NCBI GenBank assembly: GCA_905250075.1
Contig: CAJNOP010000026.1
Span: 503,193-567,192 of the forward strand
Direction of reading: 5' to 3'
Source: Rotaria sp. Silwood1
Taxonomy: Eukaryota > Rotifera > Eurotatoria > Philodinida > Philodinidae
DNA: 64,000 nucleotides
The translations under genes were made by a program, and so were the position numbers. Of this stretch, positions 33,752 to 47,700 are shown one piece after another. Position 1 is the stretch's first letter. Every line of letters begins with the position of its first letter. The notes beneath the pieces were generated by a model. It saw only the letters and a program-made list of their open reading frames with translations. It was not told where the DNA came from and did no database searches.

Positions 33752-36519
33752 TGTTATCTATTAAATACAAACACTATACACTCAATAAATACTACAAAAA
33801 GTATCAAAAACTTTATTACCTGATTCAATGTAATACTTATCGTTGTTAGTCTGTATAATACACTAATTTGAATAGAGTTAGTGCATTATTTATATTTCAT
33901 GCGAAATGTGACCGTTAATACATAGTGCAAATGCCATTGCTTTCCACATAGAATTTAAAGAGTATGCCCTATTAAACAATGTTCTTATAAAATCCAAAGA
34001 ACTTGAAAAAAAAAATAATTTTTTGATGTGCAACTATTTTCTTACTCTTATTCAGTATACTGGCTGGAATGAAACGTGCAGACATTTGTCTGATAAAACT
34101 ATGAAAGAAAAAATATGATAAAGACACTCCCTTTGTTTATCACATGATTTTATGAATGATCGTTGCTATATGATTATGTCAGCAATCATATGGAAGGATC
34201 ATTGTAGAAAATGATATTGCTCTGTCAGCAGCTTTATTTGACTTTTTTCAATTTGTTATTCTATTATTTGTTAAAAGTATATTTCTTTATTAATATTCAT
34301 AGGAGCGGCCCGAGTAGGAGATGATTGTACACAAATTTGAATAATTTTCGTTTCTCCCAACGGAGTGCCAGCGTTTCATTGTTTTTTTTCTGCTCATCAA
34401 TTGTCAAAAAACACACGACACTATCACAAACTTCAGTCACCTTTAACAAAAAGCTCTTATTCGGCCACCTGATCCATTGCCTCGTGATTCAAATCCGGAG
34501 GGCTTGTGACATCGTTGCATATTCACAATCGATAAAAAATAATCGTTGGTTAGTCATAAGAGATATATCAAGTATAATGAATAGGATTCTTTTGCCGAAG
34601 TTATTCACAAATATACATAATACTGATGAGAGGAATTCATCTGAAAAGGATTCTATAAATCTGATAATAAAACAAATCAATCAATACCTTTATTAGAAAA
34701 TAATTACATTTCAGTTTTGTATTCTTCTTCTTTCATGTGGCATTTAAATTTCAAATAATCAAATCAATAACAACTTATTAGAATAAGTAATACACCATTG
34801 TCATCCTATTAATATTATATATATATAAATATCAAATATTTTCAAAGCTTTTGTTCTTTAATTTTTGATTTATTTAGTTATTAACGATCATTTCTTAATT
34901 AATACGATAACAGCCAGGGGTCAAAGAATCATACTTTCATATACAATTATCGAAAACTAGATATAAGAAGAATGTACTGTAAAACCATTCGATTCAAATT
35001 TTATGAAAGTTAAGTAAAAAAAGAAAAGAGAAAATACCATTCGAAATAGGAGCATTTATCTCTGGTATGTCACAATTATGTGCCTAAAAATCCAAAAATA
35101 ATATCCAATTAGAAATTAATCTATGTACTGTAGAAAGGTCGAAAAACAAATATCAAAAATTTCAACTAACAAAATATTCTTAATTTTTGGTATAATACTA
35201 ATATTGTAATATAGATTATACAAATGTCAAGAAATACATTTATAAGACCATTATAATATTATTTCTCAAAATTATCTATACGACGTTGAATAACAGTAGT
35301 TCTGCTCTTGAACTAATCATAAACTACAGAAAATTTGAGATAGAATTTATTAAAAACATAACTCTTTTCAACCTTTTTTTTCGTTCGGTCTTTCTACAGT
35401 TAATTAATTAATCTGAAATCAATTCAAAGTATATATTTCAGCTTATCATTAATAACAGGTGATCAAAAAGTTTTTTGAAAACTTGCATATTGACTTTTCA
35501 ACTCGCTAGAAAATATTTTCGACGAGCAAAAAAACTATAATTTTGTGCTCTTGTCGAATATGAACATAAAAATTTTATCTCAGGCTTAATTCAATAGTAC
35601 CAAATTAATCTTTAAAAAGCTCAAAAACTTAGTTTGAACGAAGAATATTGCTGCACATTTTTGTGTTTTCACTATTGTAATTTGAAATAAAAAGTTGTAT
35701 TTTTTATTTATATAGATCATTTTTCCTAAATACGTATTTTTGACAAATAAAGAAGGATTTTACGCTAAGAAGAGCTCTTGAAAAATTTGCTTGTAGCCTC
35801 ACTTAAATAAATGCTGTAGCTTAGTTCAATACCGCATTTTGTAGAGGAGCATCTGCTCTACAAAATGACTGACTCTGAAAGTTTTTAGCATGTCCGAAAA
35901 AAGACTTATAAAGTAAACAAAAGTCCGCAAGCTCACCATACGAAATAATATTTCAGGTATATTAAAAACTCACCCAATATTTATAAGCTCATATTCAAAA
36001 TGCATCACAAAACTTTGGTCATAACCTATAGTTTTTGCCTCGTTTGAAATACCTTCAAGCAAGTCAAAATGTACAAACATGTTCAATAGAAATATCAGCA
36101 CACAAGTTCCATCCAAATGAATTTTCTTTTAATTTTTAGAAGATTACTTCATCACTCTTGAACAAAAACTTAGACAAATCATTAAAACAAATACAAAACC
36201 GTAGCTTTTTATTTCGTCGAAAATACTTTCTAGTGAAACAAAAATGAACAAAAACTTGGTTCAAAAACCTTTTCAATGACTTGTTACAATATAAACAATG
36301 ACCGATATTGTTATTTCAGTGGACTATTATATCAAAATACTATGGTACAGTTGTCGAGAACTGCATATAAGTTTGTTAATTAAACAATTGCAAAAAAAAT
36401 AAATTTTCGAAATAATTCAGTTTTGCATTTCTTTTATTCATAGAATAAAGACTATTCACAATATGAAAATTGTAACATTTTAGCAGATACATCTAGATTT
36501 TCAATGAAAAATGGAATAA
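33752..36519. other. Spacer between secreted-protein paralogues
   Basis: It contains a GC-richer block at about 34300-34510 with no recognised content and a 123-codon open frame (34325-34696, +) without homology, plus the inverted-repeat element at 35450-36295. No convincing exons are seen. Confidence 0.5.
35450..36295. repeat. Inverted-repeat element with central hairpin
   Basis: Outer arms of about 65-110 bp pair in inverse orientation: CTAGAAAATATTTTCGACGA near 35506 against TCGTCGAAAATACTTTCTAG near 36214. A perfect 12-bp hairpin, CATTTTGTAGAG / CTCTACAAAATG, sits near the middle (about 35837-35870). Intervening sequence pairs poorly. Probably an old MITE or foldback element; edges are approximate. 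Confidence 0.5.
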
Positions 36520-36857
36520 TTACAATTTTTTTCTATTTGTATTTTTTATCTTTCTTTGTACCAAAGAACATTTCGTATCATCACACAATTGTAATTTATG
36601 TTTTAATCGCCATTTTTTTGGACAACTGAATATGGCTTGAAGTTTTTTATTAATATTATTCGATGCCAAATCTAATCGGTGCAAAAACAAAACAAAACCT
36701 TAATTCATATATTAATTATACATATATATATATATACATATATACATGACTTACAAGTTTTGCATTCGTTTTCAGTTAATGATCCTATGTATTTCACACT
36801 ATAAACATTTATAATGAAAAAACCAAGAATAATCAAAAGATAAAATCTTAGCAGCAT
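36520..36857 (-). CDS. Small secreted protein, CPKKWR family, copy 2
   Basis: Two exons, 36755-36857 and 36520-36671, give 84 residues. Exon 1 is exactly 103 nt, as in copy 1, and the intron is again phase 1. MLLRFYLLIILGFFIINVYS is a signal peptide. Then GSLTENECKT and LASNNINKKLQAIFSCPKKW parallel copy 1. This copy has two extra cysteines (LCDDTKC) and a Lys-rich tail. Conserved residues are confined to the reading frame while surrounding DNA is unlike copy 1, which suggests selection on the protein. Function unknown; extracellular. Confidence 0.8.
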
Positions 36858-36891
36858 GTTCTTTTTTTAAACTCTGAAAGATATAATATGA

Positions 36892-36929
<38 letters not shown>

Positions 36930-39900
36930 TTTTTGCTCATGACGTCAAAAACTGGTGGGTGTCTATGCTTGAGTAAATAGAAAATAGAATAAATATAATA
37001 AATCTAAAGATGTCATTTCTTTTCTTTTTTTGTGAACTCAGACGTAGATTATTAATTATATTGATTAATTAAATAGATATACATGATTAAATCGATTATG
37101 TTATTTTCCTGTCTGCTTGTTGATACAAACAAAACGGTAGATATTTTGGACGAGATTACTATTATCTTACGATAGACTATTGAAAAAAAAAAAGAAGAAA
37201 TTTGCTTTCTTCTATGCAGTATATTTAATCTAGAGTAAACAATATCAATCATATGCGTGTTTTTTTGTTCTCTTCTTATCATATGAAGGTCATTGTGACG
37301 GTCTATATTATTTGAATTTCGTTACTGTACAATCAAAGCAATTCTTCTTTTTTCTTGTGCAATTCACTTTCATTTAATGATGATATATATGTGAAAAAGT
37401 AGAATTATTTCATGATCTTAAGTGCAATTTTGTTTGTGAAAGATAATCTAAAAATTTGTACATACTTAAAGAAAAGATGTCATCGAGTTATAGTTGATTA
37501 TTTTGAATGATATTTAGTATAGAAAATATCTATTATAATTTAATATAGCACGCTATAAATCAGATTATGATTATAAGTCTAAGAAAAACATGCTAGATTT
37601 TCACAGGTCAAGAAAGTTTAAAATTTGAAACTTACTCTTAAAATGAATATTTATTTAACTTAACTAAAGGAAAATTTATGTGATCGGATTACAGTTGTAT
37701 AAGAATTGTAATCATAAATAACATCTGAAAGTAGATATGACATCACTTTTTATTAAATGTACTGAATCTAAGGTATCGATTTACCAGATCGTTCGTCAGC
37801 AGAGTACTTGAATAGATACTCTATTATCAGTAGGCTAATCGACTATGGTGATTCTGAATATTAACATAATTTTTATTGCTAGATTCTTGAAGATTCAGTT
37901 TTTGCAAAAAATCAGTTTGCTGTAGCGAATCTATCTTGTTCATAGAGTACCGCGAGTTGCATATAAAAAACTTTTTTTGATATTTGAATTATTACGCATA
38001 GAATTAGACTGTAAAAAAGTGTTATTTGTTATTATTTCTTGTCCTTTTGTTTCAATGTTGACATTCTAGCTATATGTTTTATCACTAATTTTTTTTCCTT
38101 GTTCTTCAGGTTTTCCCGTTCAACTTTGTATCTATTTTAAGCCATATTATTATAACTTATTCTCGTGATCTCTTAATGAAATCAGTTTATGATTACAAGG
38201 ATAAAAAATATTTTGTACTTATTTTACTAGTGATTATTCTCTTACTTTTGTGCTTCGTACGAAACTTGAGTGACTATGAATCCTGTCAACATTGTTAACA
38301 ATTTGTCAGATTTAATTACTGCCAACTTGAATTGAGATTCCACTTCACTTGTAACTCAAGAAAAAATAGAATATGTGTGAAATAGAGACGTCGCTCTCAC
38401 TTACACTCACACTACTGTTAATTTAAAGAAAATTTCCAATACGATGAAGTAGTGGTGAAGGTTTGCTCGTTCTCTGACCTCAAAAGAGAACAATGCAGAG
38501 TTCTCAATGACCTACAAAATGTGTTATACGTATTTACACATAATAATAGAGTGTAATGTAGTACAACGGTCATGTATATCCGATACAATTATATCCAGTC
38601 GTATGGAAATCTTATTGAAGTACAAGCACTAGAAACTTTTTACCTTTAAAGCCTTCTGTAATTTCTTTGAAGATCGTACATTTTAAGATTTTCATCGGTT
38701 TCAGCTAAAAATTTCAAAATAGTATTCAGAATTGACCCGACATTCTGGTCACAATTTTTTAAATTTTATTAAAAAGTTAATATTGAAAGTTTGATTTATA
38801 TGAATGCATCACCTATAATAATGTATAAGATGAAGGTGTGGATGTGTAGATGTTAGCTTATGCTTGACAAAACAGATAACACTCGCACGCCCACACTCTA
38901 TACATTATTATAAACGAAGCATTCTACGATGCATTTATGTAATCAAACTTTCAATATTGACTATTTTTATAAAATTTTCAATACCATGATCAGAAATTTT
39001 ATTGAAGAAATTTTCAAATCAAAATTCATTGATTTCGTCTTCTTCTTGCTATCATATAATAGACTAAAAGTTCGGTAATACAATCGTAACTCAAGATAAA
39101 ATATCCAACAGAACGAATTATTTTTGCTCTTTAATTTATAACTATTTCCTACTATGAAGTCGAAAAGAAAGATATCAATCAATTGGATATGTTACCTTAT
39201 AAAAATATAAGCCATTGATATGTGTACAAACTGATGCTAAAGATTTGGAAGAAAGTAATCTAGAAATGAACTATAATATTCCATTAAATTTAAGCTTTAA
39301 AAAAAATACTTTACTAATGAATATCGAACCTCAATTGGAAAAGATCCGAAGATTTATTATTTAAGTAAATATGTAATTGCATTTATACTTTTTTCATAAA
39401 AAGAGATTTCTTTTCTTTTAAACAGCTATTGCTCATATAATGACAATATTCAATTATTTTTCAATTATACAGAACGTGATAAAGAAATTGAAATCACTTT
39501 TTGAACTGTAAAATTCCTTAATCAAATTATTTGTTTTTTTTTTGAAACATAATATGAGGAAAACTTGTGCTTCATTTATAGAAATCTATTAATAATCTTA
39601 TTGAAAAAGAATATCTTTTAACAATGAAAAAAATACGTCGCAATATTTTGTCTAATAATTGATTGACATATTCAGTTTTATTAATTAAGATCTCTTTGAT
39701 GAAAGTTTAACAATTAACCACGAATCTAGAATAAACATAAAAGAGCTATATCCTAACATACTTCAAGTCACATTTTCTTTCACATATAGAAATGCATCAT
39801 TCCAGAAGAATAGTCTACAAACTCAATAATTCTATTTTTTATTTGTGAATTATTTCAATTCTCGGAATACAAGCTAGCAGGTATAAGTTAAAATGTACAT

Positions 39901-40240
39901 CGATACATTTCAAACATAAATCTTTGATTAAATGAATATTAAAAATCTCATCATTGTAAATGACAGAAACTCAAAAAAAAACTCAGTGTGATAAATTTGT
40001 CTTATAATCGATAGAAAAATTATATTTCAAAGTTAGAAAAAAATCATAATCAATTGATATCTGTAACTTGTAATTTTTACCCAACTAGATACGTCCTCCA
40101 TCTGTTATGTATATACATTGGTTTTTATTTCACCTATTAGAAGCCTCTTCACGAATGACATAGAGAAAGAAAAAAAAAAACTCATAATCCATACGTACAT
40201 ATAAACCAAATATTGATATTTTTTCCTAAAAGATTCAGCA
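36858..40240. other. Gene-free region, 3.4 kb
   Basis: Contains a TA microsatellite at about 36893-36925 just upstream of secreted copy 2 and the foldback element at 38705-39035. No coding exon or RNA gene was recognised. Confidence 0.55.
38705..39035. repeat. Foldback/MITE-like inverted repeat, about 330 bp
   Basis: Left arm text TTAATATTGAAAGTTTGATT near 38776 reappears inverted near 38945-38960, with further pairs TATAATAATGTATA near 38815 / 38905 and TTCTGGTCA near 38743 / TGATCAGAA near 38987. All share a centre near 38870. Arms are roughly 130-160 bp and a little under 80% alike by eye. No coding capacity. Confidence 0.75.
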
Positions 40241-41653
40241 ATGAATGAAGTAATTTTTTGTTAAAATTAATAATTAGTCATCATTCTTAAAGTTTAGGAA
40301 GAAATTGAAGTACTCAAATCGATTTATGAATCAGATCCAAATTTTTCTACTATCAATGATAATACATTTCAGTACAAAGTGAGCTTAGAATGTATGTTTG
40401 ATTGAAATGAAAACATTTCTAAACAAATTTTGTTTTTTTTTTATTGTTAAATAAAGTATATCATCGATAATGATCGTTTCTATTTGGTGGAAATTAATTG
40501 GCCTGATGATTATCCAAATGTAATACCTAAAATTAATCTTGATTTATTTAGTAATCGTCTTTTGTAAGTTTATCTTAGAAAATTTTTTTTTTCTATTATT
40601 TCTGATTTCTTTTAGAACAAATGAGTTTAAAACAAAACTGATAGAAAAACTAACAACTGATGTATGATTGAAATTTTTTATTATATAATCGAAAATATTT
40701 ATTTTTAGGCAAACGAACAATTGGGCATGCCAATGACCTATACTCTATTTGAGTCAATTAAAGATTTTTCATATGATGGTAATATTTTTCAAACTAATGC
40801 AGTAAGTATTCAATAGATATATTGTTTCTTTTGTTTGTTAAATATGACTTGAAATCTCTTTTATTGACAAGAGAAGTCCTTCAACTGAGAAATTACCTTT
40901 AAGTTCTAATTGTGTACTTTGGATAGACTCAAATGAACTCTGAACACCATGAAAAGAGTTGGCATCTTTAACTTATTGTTGTGGAGACACTGCAGTTTTA
41001 AAACATTCTTAGATGAATAGCATAGTATCATAAAAATTGATGTTCGAATTTCGAATTGAAACTTTGCGTAGAGACAAACCTTAACAAGAGTAGTATTATG
41101 TCTTCTGATTTGATTTCATCCAGAAATAAGAGAATATCAAATCTATTGGTTTATATGAGCAATGTAAATGATATGCTATTACCACAATTGTATTTTACAT
41201 TAGGAACAGCGACAAGGTCTGAAATATTTCTAAAACAACTATTCTTGTCAAGAATCAGTTAAAGGCCCAAATTCTTTTCAGAGCATTCGCTGTTCGTTTG
41301 CATCTGCATAATCCACATAATTTCGACGCCAAAAGTGATTTATCAGTTGGAGAACTTATCTCTTAAGATAAATTTAATTCTATCGTGTTCTACATTTTAT
41401 TTGTTTAAAGATTATTCGCAAAATTTTCTGTTTTTTTTTTAAGGTATCCAGTATCAATGTAACAGTACCATCGTCAACTACAACAACTCCTTCTGTATCA
41501 AGTGCACCGGTTATAAAAAAAGAACAATTAACTAAATCTCAAAAACGTCGTCAATGGAATCATCGAGTTGTTGGTGAAGATGGACAAAGACCTCGTGGTC
41601 ATGATTGGATTGATATTGTTCGACATTTATCTCAAACAGGAAATAAAGTTTAA
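40241..41653 (+). CDS. RWDD4: RWD domain-containing protein 4
   Basis: Six exons, 40241-40249, 40298-40378, 40457-40563, 40616-40661, 40709-40801 and 41444-41653, give 181 residues (human about 188). The first coding exon is only 9 nt (MNE), inferred because it supplies an ATG, a good donor and the correct phase before EEIEVLKSIYESDPNF. The RWD fold spans residues of about 1-110, including FYLVEINWPDDYPNVIPKI and the PMTYTLFESIKD helix. The C-terminus KKEQLTKSQKRRQWNHRV and PRGHDWIDIVRHLSQTG matches RWDD4. RWD domains are protein-interaction modules; the exact role of RWDD4 is poorly known. Its stop lies 59 bp from the WDR90 stop on the opposite strand. Confidence 0.93.
40955..41340. repeat. 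Interspersed repeat family R1, copy 3 (RWDD4 intron 5)
   Basis: Contains TGTTCGAATTTCGAATTGAA, ACTTTGCGTAGAGACAAACC, TTTATATGAGCAATGTAAAT, GCTATTACCACAATTG and ACAGCGACAAGGTCTGAAAT, each with counterparts in the same order in the other three copies. Confidence 0.6.
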
Positions 41654-41712
41654 AGTTAAATCTCTTTGTTTTATTATGAAATAAAAAAAAAAAAGAAATG
41701 AAATTGTAACAT

Positions 41713-44700
41713 CTAATTTAAGATGATTTTCCAAACAAATATTTCATTTGATGATGTTGTTATTAATATATCATTTGATTTATTAAATTTTATATTTGAT
41801 ACTTTATCATTATGACCAATAAAATCTTGAAATGTTTCCTGAGTATAATCTTTTAATTGTATTAAACGATCTTTTGTACCAATAGCTATTAAATAATTCT
41901 TATTTTTCATAGTTGATAAATCAAAACATGAACACCATTGATTTAATAATATTGTTCGTATAATTTGTTTTGTATCAATATTATATATTTTTAGACATTG
42001 TTCATTATCATAATCTGTATACATAATTAAATTAATATCAATAAAATGTGCTAAACTTGGTGGAGATGATTGCCAATTAGTTGTTGTATGAGATGTAGAT
42101 AATGTTAACCAATCGATACATGAACATAAATCAAATTGTTGATTTGATTTCCATAAACTAATACGTCGATCATGACTAGTAATTAACCACATATAAAAAT
42201 TGTTTTCTAGTAATTTTTTTGAATCAATTATACAAATTGGTACTGAATGACAATGTTCATTCAATACACGTAAGATAATACCTTGTACTAAATTTGATAT
42301 TGCAACAGAACCATCCAATGCACCGGAAAGACAAATGATTGCTAAAATTATTTATAAATATTATTTTAGAAAAGAAATTATCTTTTTTTTTTTTGCTTTT
42401 TTTAAATACAAACTATGCAAAGGAATATGAATTGCAGTTATTGATGATGCATGTGGTTGTAATTTAAGTTGCATTTGTTCATGTAAAATATTAAAAATTC
42501 GTATTGTTCCATCATTATATCCAGTAACAATTGATCGAATAGTTGATTTTATATTTTTCATAGAATTTGTTGTATGAAATGAATCATTTGTTAATACAAT
42601 AGAATTATCCCATGATGTTAAACAAGTTACTTGCTAAAGTATTCAAGAAAAACAAAACAAAATGATATTAATATATCGACATGCATTGAATCCATGTTTG
42701 GGTTCACAAACTTTTTTTAGCATGTTTGCAGATCTTTGAGTTTCGAATCATCTATTCTATTGAGTATAGATATCAAGATCAAACATTAAGATTCAATGCA
42801 TGCCTAATTATATATATATATATATGAGATATTAAAACATACTAATCCATTTGTATTAAAACGAAGAATTTCATTTCGATCATCTAATTGAAAGATTCGT
42901 ATTGTACCATCAAGACTACTTGTAACAATATGAGTATCTTCAATAGGAATTAAATCAGTTATTTTATCTGTATGTGATGCAACAAGACGAGTTATTGATC
43001 GATCAGTTGTCCAACAAATATACCATAGAGATCCACATAATGTACCAATAATACCCATGTCGAATGTACTATCAAATGATCCACTTATTATTCCATCATC
43101 TAATTGAAATTCATCTTGCATTTTTAAACTATAATTTCTAAAATAAAAAACAAAATAAATTATCCTTAATATCGAAGAAATTATCAAAATTCTATTTTAA
43201 ATTTACGAATCAATTGAATTTAATTGTCCTAAATTTGTTTCAAGAGTTTCTATATTCCATAGTTTTAAACATCCTGTTGATGATCCAGTCAATAATTTAT
43301 AATTCGTTGTTGCTATATAACATATTTCATTTGAATCAGCTTTCCAATGAAGAATACATAAACTTAGACGACTATTCCAACATGTTATTAAACCATTATT
43401 TGTTGCACATAAAACAAGATTTACAATTGATGTTAAATAAACACATGCTGTTATATCACATGATGTTTTTTTATGCTCATTTAATAATAATGGAATTTGT
43501 TCATTAACAACTTGCAAATGTAATTTCTTATCATCTGCTTGTTCAATAATGGTACAAAAACGAATAAAACCATGTGAACCACCAAGACAAAATTCATTAG
43601 TCCGTATTGGATTCCAAGCAAGACAATTTATATAAAATGATGAATGTTCATCGTGCCAGTTCAGTAAATGTGTAAAGTTATTTGTTGACCATAGGCTCAT
43701 TATTGGTTTTCGATAATTACCAATTGTAATAAGAAAACGATCATCTCTATAAATCAATAAAGTATAACATAAAAAGTCTTTCTAATTTTCCTACTTCGAA
43801 AAAGCCATGGATTGAATTGCTTGAACTGATACATGAAAATATGTTTTTTGTTGAAGTGTTTTTGTGTCCCAAACAATCATCTTTACTTGTAATTCTTCTT
43901 TCTTTATTGGTATTGAACATTGAGCACTGACTAAAATCGTTGCATCATTTGATAATGTTATAGTTGATATTTCTTCTGTATGTCCTAGTCAAGGAGAGAA
44001 AAGAAAAAAGTACAAATGTATAATAATTTGTTAAATATTAATCATTATATTCTAATTACCAGTTAAAATAGTTTGATGATTACTATTTAGATTTTCTACA
44101 ATAATATTACAACCAACAGTATATGCAAAAAAACCTGTATAAGGATGCCAAACAAGATTTTCACGTCCATTACCATTGTAACCAATAATTGTTTGAAGTT
44201 TTAGATTTTCTTGATTAATTGGTGCTATATATCGTTTCTGAATATGTATAAAAATATTTATTTATGATTTCTTTTTAAAGAAAATAATAGACTTACTTTT
44301 GCTAATTGTGAATGATTAATTCTTTGAATGAAGTGACGCCGAATAGATGATAGAGAAGAAAAATGCTCATTATCAGTTTGTTTTGTTAGTAATTTTTTAT
44401 TAATAATTTTTCTTAAAAATTTTATAATCATAATTTTAAATAGAAAATAAAAGTCAATTGTTTACTTTTCTTCTTGAAAGATATTCACTGTTTTATCAAT
44501 TTCTAAATTTGATAATGATCGTGTAATAGCACGTTCGTTTGTTTCTTGAGAAACATGAAATAATTCTGATGAATTTCTTGATTGATCTGAACTTGATCGA
44601 ACTAATGTATGTTCAAGAACTTAAGAAAAAGAATTTTTTTTTTTCTAAATTTTCAGATTTTTATAATTTACTTTTTGTCATCATCAACTGTGGAGAAACA

Positions 44701-47700
44701 ATACATTGTGCATTACTAAAATCATTTTTCGATTTAAAACTTTTGTTTTTAGATGAAATAAACTTTCTTACTTTGGCATTTTTGGTGGTAAGGTATTCCA
44801 AGCAAGAACATTCCATATTAATATTGAATCTCCAATACTTACAACATGCATATTATCATCAGTAAAAAATACTTTTCGTACTTGTTCAGAATGACCAATG
44901 AAATTCTAAAATGATATTTATAAAAAATTTTCTTTTGTCTTTATTTTTCATGAAACCAAATTTACTTGAAAATTTATATCTAATTTCATATTAGCATCCC
45001 AAAATTTTAACATACCATCACCACCAGTTATGAGATATTGACCATTTGAAGATAAAGTTAGACTATCGAATGAATGTTTGTGGATATTATCAATCTATAA
45101 TATAAATTAAATCAAACAGAAAAAAGTTATTCAATCGTACAATATTCAATAGTTTTCCAGTATATGAATCAAATTTAAGTAATTTTAAATTTGCTGTTGC
45201 AACGAATAGATATCGATTCGGTGTAAAACGTGCAAATAAAGCTGATTCTAATGATGTTATTGTTTGTTGATCATTTGTCATTAATGTACAATTGCTTATA
45301 TCAATTTGTAATGTTTGACTAAGAGTATTTATTTCAATAATTGTAACAATAAATTTTGTAGGTCCAACATAAGCTGCATATTTACCATCTGGACTAATCG
45401 ATAATGGCGGTGGTCCTTTTTCTGATGCTATTAAAGCTTTAGCAACAGTTTTTTGTAATTTATAATTATCATTAGCATCTGATAAACATAAATCACCTTC
45501 TTCATCACTACTTAATAAATATGATCCGTTGTGAGAATAGAGTAAACCGATAATACTCATATTATGATGCCTACAAAGAAATGTGTATACGTCGAAGTTA
45601 TTTCTTCTAGTAGATCTAATTTGTAATTTGAATATGATCTCTACTAGTTAATTACACAATTACATACGATTAAGTTGCGTTAGAGAATTGAACAAAGTTA
45701 TTTGCCTATCTTTAATGTTATCATTTTTTTTTTACAAATAATAAAAATCGTTATGTAATAATTAATTTTCACAAAAAATTAAACTGTTCATTATTATTCA
45801 TAAATAAATAGTTTGAATACAGAATGTTTTGATAAGAATTCTAGATATATAGCCACTGAAAAATGAGTTAATTTTAACTGAACGAATCAACTAATTTTTC
45901 ACATTATGTTACACTCTATAATAACTATGTAGTTTCGTATTTAAGAAGTTACGATTAGAATTGTGCAAAATGTAGTTTTTTTCAGTCGTCATAACTTTGA
46001 TCTGTTCATATAAGTAATATGAATTTTGCTGCACTGACTTTTACACTAAACTATCGACAATAAATAATTTACTATTGTCGAAAATTCATTGATGAAAACT
46101 TGTTTGGCCTTTTGAACAATATTCTCTATCAATAGTACACAGATTTTATGATTCTATACTAAGATTATTTAGACAGCGGCGCATGTCATTAGCGTACATC
46201 ATGTATCACAAGTGATCAATGACAGAACTACTTATAAAATCAATCAGATACTAAATGATTTTCATACAAGACAAACTTTGTAACAATTGTTTGATTTTTA
46301 CATTGAACAATAACATTTGTATTATTTCAATACACGCTACCTTCTGTTCAAACAGTTTTCTGTGCATGTGTCATACCTGACGTGATACTTTGATGAGGAA
46401 CGACTTGAAATCATTGAAAACGCCGAACTTATATTTGTTAATTTTCTAATTATTGTACGTTGATAACGATGAATTAATAGTTTATTACTCATGACCGAAA
46501 GTTCAATTTTATAAACATTAGCAATTACTGTATTTAAAACTGTTGCCCTTACCCAAATGGATATAATAGTCATTAGTAACATTTTTGGTTGTGTCAAAGG
46601 TAAAAGTTCTTTAGCAATAGGAAATTCGAAAATTGCTTAAAAGCTTCTGTAAAAATTAATCCTAGGACATTTCTATTTTTTTTTCATATCAATTTTTTTA
46701 CACTCGAAAAAATTTCCTTACTTGATTTCATTTAAAATAATTGATGTATTCAGATCAAATATTTTTATTGTTCCATTATTAAATCCACATGCAAATATTT
46801 GTCGATTTGGTGTATATGTAACAGTTAATGGTATTTCTCGTTCCGAAGTAAATTCTGATAATTGTTTACCCGTACGAAAACACCATATTCGTATAGTACC
46901 ATCTTGTCCTACACTAATTAATTGTTTTCTCATATCATCATAATCAATATCAGTAATGAACTTAGTATGTGTATGCATCAAATTTAAATGTGATTTTGTA
47001 ATAAGATTTAATATATTAAGTGAGCCAGATATTGTTACAATTAATATTCGTGTTTGATCATATGATGATATTAAACCACAAATAGTTTGATCATATTTAG
47101 CTTCAATATAAATTTGAGAAAAATCTATTGACCAAACACGAATATATCCATCATAAGAACCTGTTATAAAAAAATTATCTGTACATGTTAATGCAGATAT
47201 ACTAAATGATAATTCTTTATTCATGATAATTTTATCAGATAAATGATTAACTTTAATTATACGTTTTTCATCATATAATAATTCTAATATATGACCTGAT
47301 TTTGTTGCTATATAAATAATTGATTCATTTAATTTATTATTAGATAAATGTTGAAATTGTAAATCAATATATTCTAAATGATCAATATCATTCGCTAATA
47401 TATTTATTGATTTTAAATCATTTTCATTTCTAATATGCCATAAACGTATATTATCTAAACCAATGGATATAAATTTAGTTGTATTATATGGAACAAAACG
47501 TATATGTGTTATTGATACATTTGTCATTGCTTGACATATTAATTCAATGGAATATTTAGATACATTTAATACATTATAAACAGAAATAATTGTATGAGAT
47601 TGTTCATCATGACCAACAACAACTAAAGATGAAGAAGAGTTTCCTATTCCAAAATCAAGTGCATGTAAATCTTGTGTATTAAGAACACGAATGGCAGCAA

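Noticed and set aside
34325-34696. 123-codon plus-strand open frame in a GC-richer block, with a B-box-like GATTCAAATCC
   Set aside because: No homology, no signal peptide, no splice partner; no matching A box or tRNA fold was found, so neither a gene nor a SINE is claimed.
35042-35083. Exon-like stretch on the minus strand with good AG and GT borders (AHNCDIPEINAPISN)
   Set aside because: Too short and no neighbouring exon continues the frame.
46337-46597. 86-codon minus-strand open frame in WDR90
   Set aside because: WDR90 exons 46722-47739 and 45141-45570 join in exact phase across it, so it is intronic.
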